This document shows, one piece after another, positions 5,940 through 7,260 of a DNA stretch of 7,260 nt. The notes beneath the pieces were generated by a model. That model did not search any database. It was not told the origin of the DNA and saw nothing but the letters and a program-made list of their open reading frames with translations. The DNA is taken from the NCBI GenBank assembly GCA_019120525.1, contig DWUW01000009.1, positions 1 through 7,260 on the forward strand, written 5' to 3'. A program made the translations under genes and the position numbers. This stretch comes from Candidatus Eisenbergiella stercorigallinarum. Lineage in GTDB: Bacteria; Bacillota; Clostridia; Lachnospirales; Lachnospiraceae. Positions within the stretch are counted from its first letter, which is position 1. Each line of letters begins with the position of its first letter.

Positions 5940-6496
5940 TCCTTTTTCAGCTGTTTTTAAGCTTCCTTCAGATCGGCCTGTTCAGCTTCGGCGGCGGCTA
6001 TGCGGCCATGCCCCTGATCCAGGAACAGATCGTGGAGATCCACGGATGGCTCAGCATGAGCGAATTCACCGACCTGATCACCATTTCCCAGATGACGCCC
6101 GGCCCGATCGCCATTAACTCCGCCACCTTTGTGGGCATCAAAATCGCCGGCATTCCCGGCGCGCTCATCGCGACCGCGGGCTGCATCCTGCCCTCCTGCA
6201 TCATTGTGACCCTGATCGCCCGCCTGTACCTGAAATACCGGAACATGGACGTGCTCCAGGGCGTCCTGAATTCCCTGCGCCCCGCTGTGGTGGCCATGAT
6301 CGCCTCCGCCGGGATCTCCATCCTCATTACGGCGCTCTGGGGAAACGAGGCCGTGATCGACTTCGCCAGGACCAACTGGTGGATGGCGGCCATTTTCGTC
6401 CTCTGCTTTCTCCTGCTGAAAAAAGCGAAGATGAATCCCATTCTCGTCATGGTCCTCGCGGGCGTCATGAAGCTGGCGGTTTCCCTGATCCCATGA
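5936..6496 (+). CDS. chromate transporter (CHR) family protein, second of the pair
   Basis: The 186-residue partner half-transporter. FSFGGGYAAMPLIQEQ (16-31) and SQMTPGPIAINSATFVGIKIAG (51-72) are the CHR signature segments and clearly parallel those in the preceding protein, so the two are paralogous halves expected to work as a heteromer in the cytoplasmic membrane, with opposite orientation in known pairs. CILPSCIIV (83-91) parallels TIIPPFVII of the partner. Hydrophobic segments lie at about 4-24, 54-97, 116-135, 150-161 and 168-186, and the protein ends almost immediately after the last one. ATG 5936 overlaps the previous stop by four bases, with GAGAGG at 5922-5927 inside the upstream gene as its ribosome-binding site. 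A strong hairpin follows 54 bases after the stop. Confidence 0.93.
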   Translation: MILFQLFLSFLQIGLFSFGGGYAAMPLIQEQIVEIHGWLSMSEFTDLITISQMTPGPIAINSATFVGIKIAGIPGALIATAGCILPSCIIVTLIARLYLKYRNMDVLQGVLNSLRPAVVAMIASAGISILITALWGNEAVIDFARTNWWMAAIFVLCFLLLKKAKMNPILVMVLAGVMKLAVSLIP

Positions 6497-6550
6497 ACCG
6501 CTGGATGCGGGCTGGGGCCGGATGCGGACTGACCGGCACGGAAAGGAACC

Positions 6551-6586
6551 GGGGGCGGAGCGCAGGTAATCCTGTGCTCCGCCCCC
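6551..6586. terminator. strong hairpin between convergent genes, likely bidirectional terminator
   Basis: A 16-bp stem including one G-T wobble, 6551-6566 with 6571-6586, around the loop TAAT. It lies in the 120-base gap between the second CHR gene and the convergent flavodoxin gene. Neither side has a clean T-run: the - strand exit reads GGTTCCTTTCC and the + strand exit ATGTCCCA. Stem strength and convergent position still make termination or 3'-end protection the best reading. Nothing else is seen in 6497-6616. Confidence 0.6.
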
Positions 6587-6616
6587 ATGTCCCATGCGGA
6601 AAGCCTTCGTCCTTTG

Positions 6617-7039
6617 TTAAGCCAGTGCCGCGCCCAGTGCATGGCACGCCGAGATAGCCTCATCATCCGGAGCTCCGTTGCAGATCACGCTATCGCAGAC
6701 GAGATTGGCCCCGTCCTCGCTGCAGCGTTCCTCCCAGCTGCGCATCCATTCTCCATCGCCCCAGCCATAGGAACCAAACAGGGCGATGTTTTTTCCGCGA
6801 AGGCTTCCTTCGCAGGCGGTGAACATCGGCTCAAACTCGCTTTCCTCCAACTGCTCCGATCCCATGGAAGGGCAGCCGAAGGCGATGGCGTCATAGCTGC
6901 CGACCTGGTCTGCCGAAAACTCGGAGGCGGCAAGCAGGGTTACTTCCGCTCCCTTTCCTTTGGCGCCTTCTGCGGCGGCACAGGCCATGGCTTCGGTATT
7001 GCCGGTACCGCTCCAATAAACAACTGCAATTTTACTCAT
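6617..7039 (-). CDS. short-chain flavodoxin
   Basis: Small soluble FMN-binding electron carrier, a functional substitute for ferredoxin, often favoured when iron is limiting. The 140-residue length is typical of short-chain clostridial flavodoxins. The FMN phosphate loop is SGTGNTE (10-16) right after strand 1 (MSKIAVVYW). The two loops that flank the isoalloxazine ring are GCPSMGSEQL (55-64) and FGSYGWGDGEWM (88-99). AAGGAAGG (complement of 7047-7054) lies seven bases before the start. The gene is 39 bases downstream of the stop of the partial gene on the same strand, so the two are probably co-transcribed. Which redox partner it serves cannot be told from the window. Confidence 0.96.
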   Translation of the reverse strand: MSKIAVVYWSGTGNTEAMACAAAEGAKGKGAEVTLLAASEFSADQVGSYDAIAFGCPSMGSEQLEESEFEPMFTACEGSLRGKNIALFGSYGWGDGEWMRSWEERCSEDGANLVCDSVICNGAPDDEAISACHALGAALA

Positions 7040-7078
7040 AATACAACCTTCCTTTCCGGTTTATTTTATTTAGAAACA

Positions 7079-7260
7079 TCAACCAGCTACCGTAAGCTGT
7101 TCGATGGATTTCCCCTGTTTCCACTGCTGAAAATAAATTTTGCTGCACAGATCGTATTTTTCAAAAATGCTTTTTGCTTCCTGCTCATTTCCGTATACCT
7201 TCCAGCAGCCCAGGCATTTGTAGTTACAGGCTCTGTTGCGGATGAATCCCAGAACGTCCT
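7079..7260 (-). CDS. C-terminal part of a DUF3793-like protein (gene runs off the window)
   Basis: On the - strand the last complete codon in the window is at 7258-7256, and the frame stays open to a TGA at 7081-7079, giving 59 residues. The fragment begins DVLGFIRNRACNYKCLGCW, continues through KVYGNEQEAKSIFEKYDLCSKIYFQQW and ends KQGKSIEQLTVAG. The pattern DVLGFI-(short)-CLGCWKVYGN-(A)K-(F)-Y...C...GKSIEQLTV matches my memory of the DUF3793 family, proteins of unknown function often encoded beside a flavodoxin in gut Clostridia. Cysteines in C-x3-C-x2-C spacing plus a further Cys might bind metal, though they may not be conserved. GC content is only 80 of 180 bases in 7081-7260, lower than in the flanking genes. 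The coding call is firm; the family name is moderate. Confidence 0.7.
   Translation of the reverse strand, partial: DVLGFIRNRACNYKCLGCWKVYGNEQEAKSIFEKYDLCSKIYFQQWKQGKSIEQLTVAG

Noticed and set aside
5957..6666. Two overlapping - strand open frames of more than 200 codons opposite the second CHR gene
   Set aside because: Both are antisense to a clear membrane-protein gene, have no domain, and run through the hairpin at 6551-6586.

Overview
The window looks like chromosomal DNA of a moderately GC-rich Clostridia member, most likely Lachnospiraceae or a close relative. The basis is the style of the proteins: a plsY-gpsA pair, a PlsY N-terminus with GYVCGLFQTAFLYGK in place of the usual GSIP-type motif, a BglX-like GH3 enzyme without a signal peptide, a short clostridial flavodoxin, and a neighbour I read as DUF3793. 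This is family-level recognition, not a database result, and no species is claimed.

Left part (1-4118, + strand): plsY, gpsA and a GH3 beta-glucosidase-like gene lie head to tail with short gaps. GpsA makes sn-glycerol 3-phosphate from dihydroxyacetone phosphate, and PlsY acylates that product in the first step of phospholipid synthesis, so the pair is one short pathway. The GH3 enzyme (cytoplasmic, all catalytic landmarks present) has no obvious link to lipids and may simply be read through from the same transcript. The plsY-gpsA gap holds two back-to-back GC-rich hairpins next to the gpsA ribosome-binding site.

Middle part (4119-6496): a LysR-type regulator on the - strand, with an intrinsic terminator that begins inside its own stop codon, is divergent from two translationally coupled short chromate-transporter (CHR) family genes. 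The 333-base space between them holds two small dyads suitable for a LysR-type protein near the regulator. Next to the transporter genes is a run of four consecutive hairpins. The whole 9-nt loop of the third is perfectly complementary to a segment just upstream of the transporter ribosome-binding site, which suggests a pseudoknot. This structured leader (5212-5353) is the most unusual thing in the window. It is either a cis-regulatory RNA or a dispersed palindromic repeat.

Right part (6497-7260): a strong GC-rich hairpin separates the transporter genes from a convergent - strand pair: a short-chain flavodoxin and, upstream of it, the C-terminal end of a Cys-containing protein that I assign to DUF3793 from memory. 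This last fragment is clearly AT-richer (80 G+C of 180 bases in 7081-7260, counted by hand) than the rest of the window. I see no rRNA, tRNA, CRISPR array, insertion sequence or phage gene.
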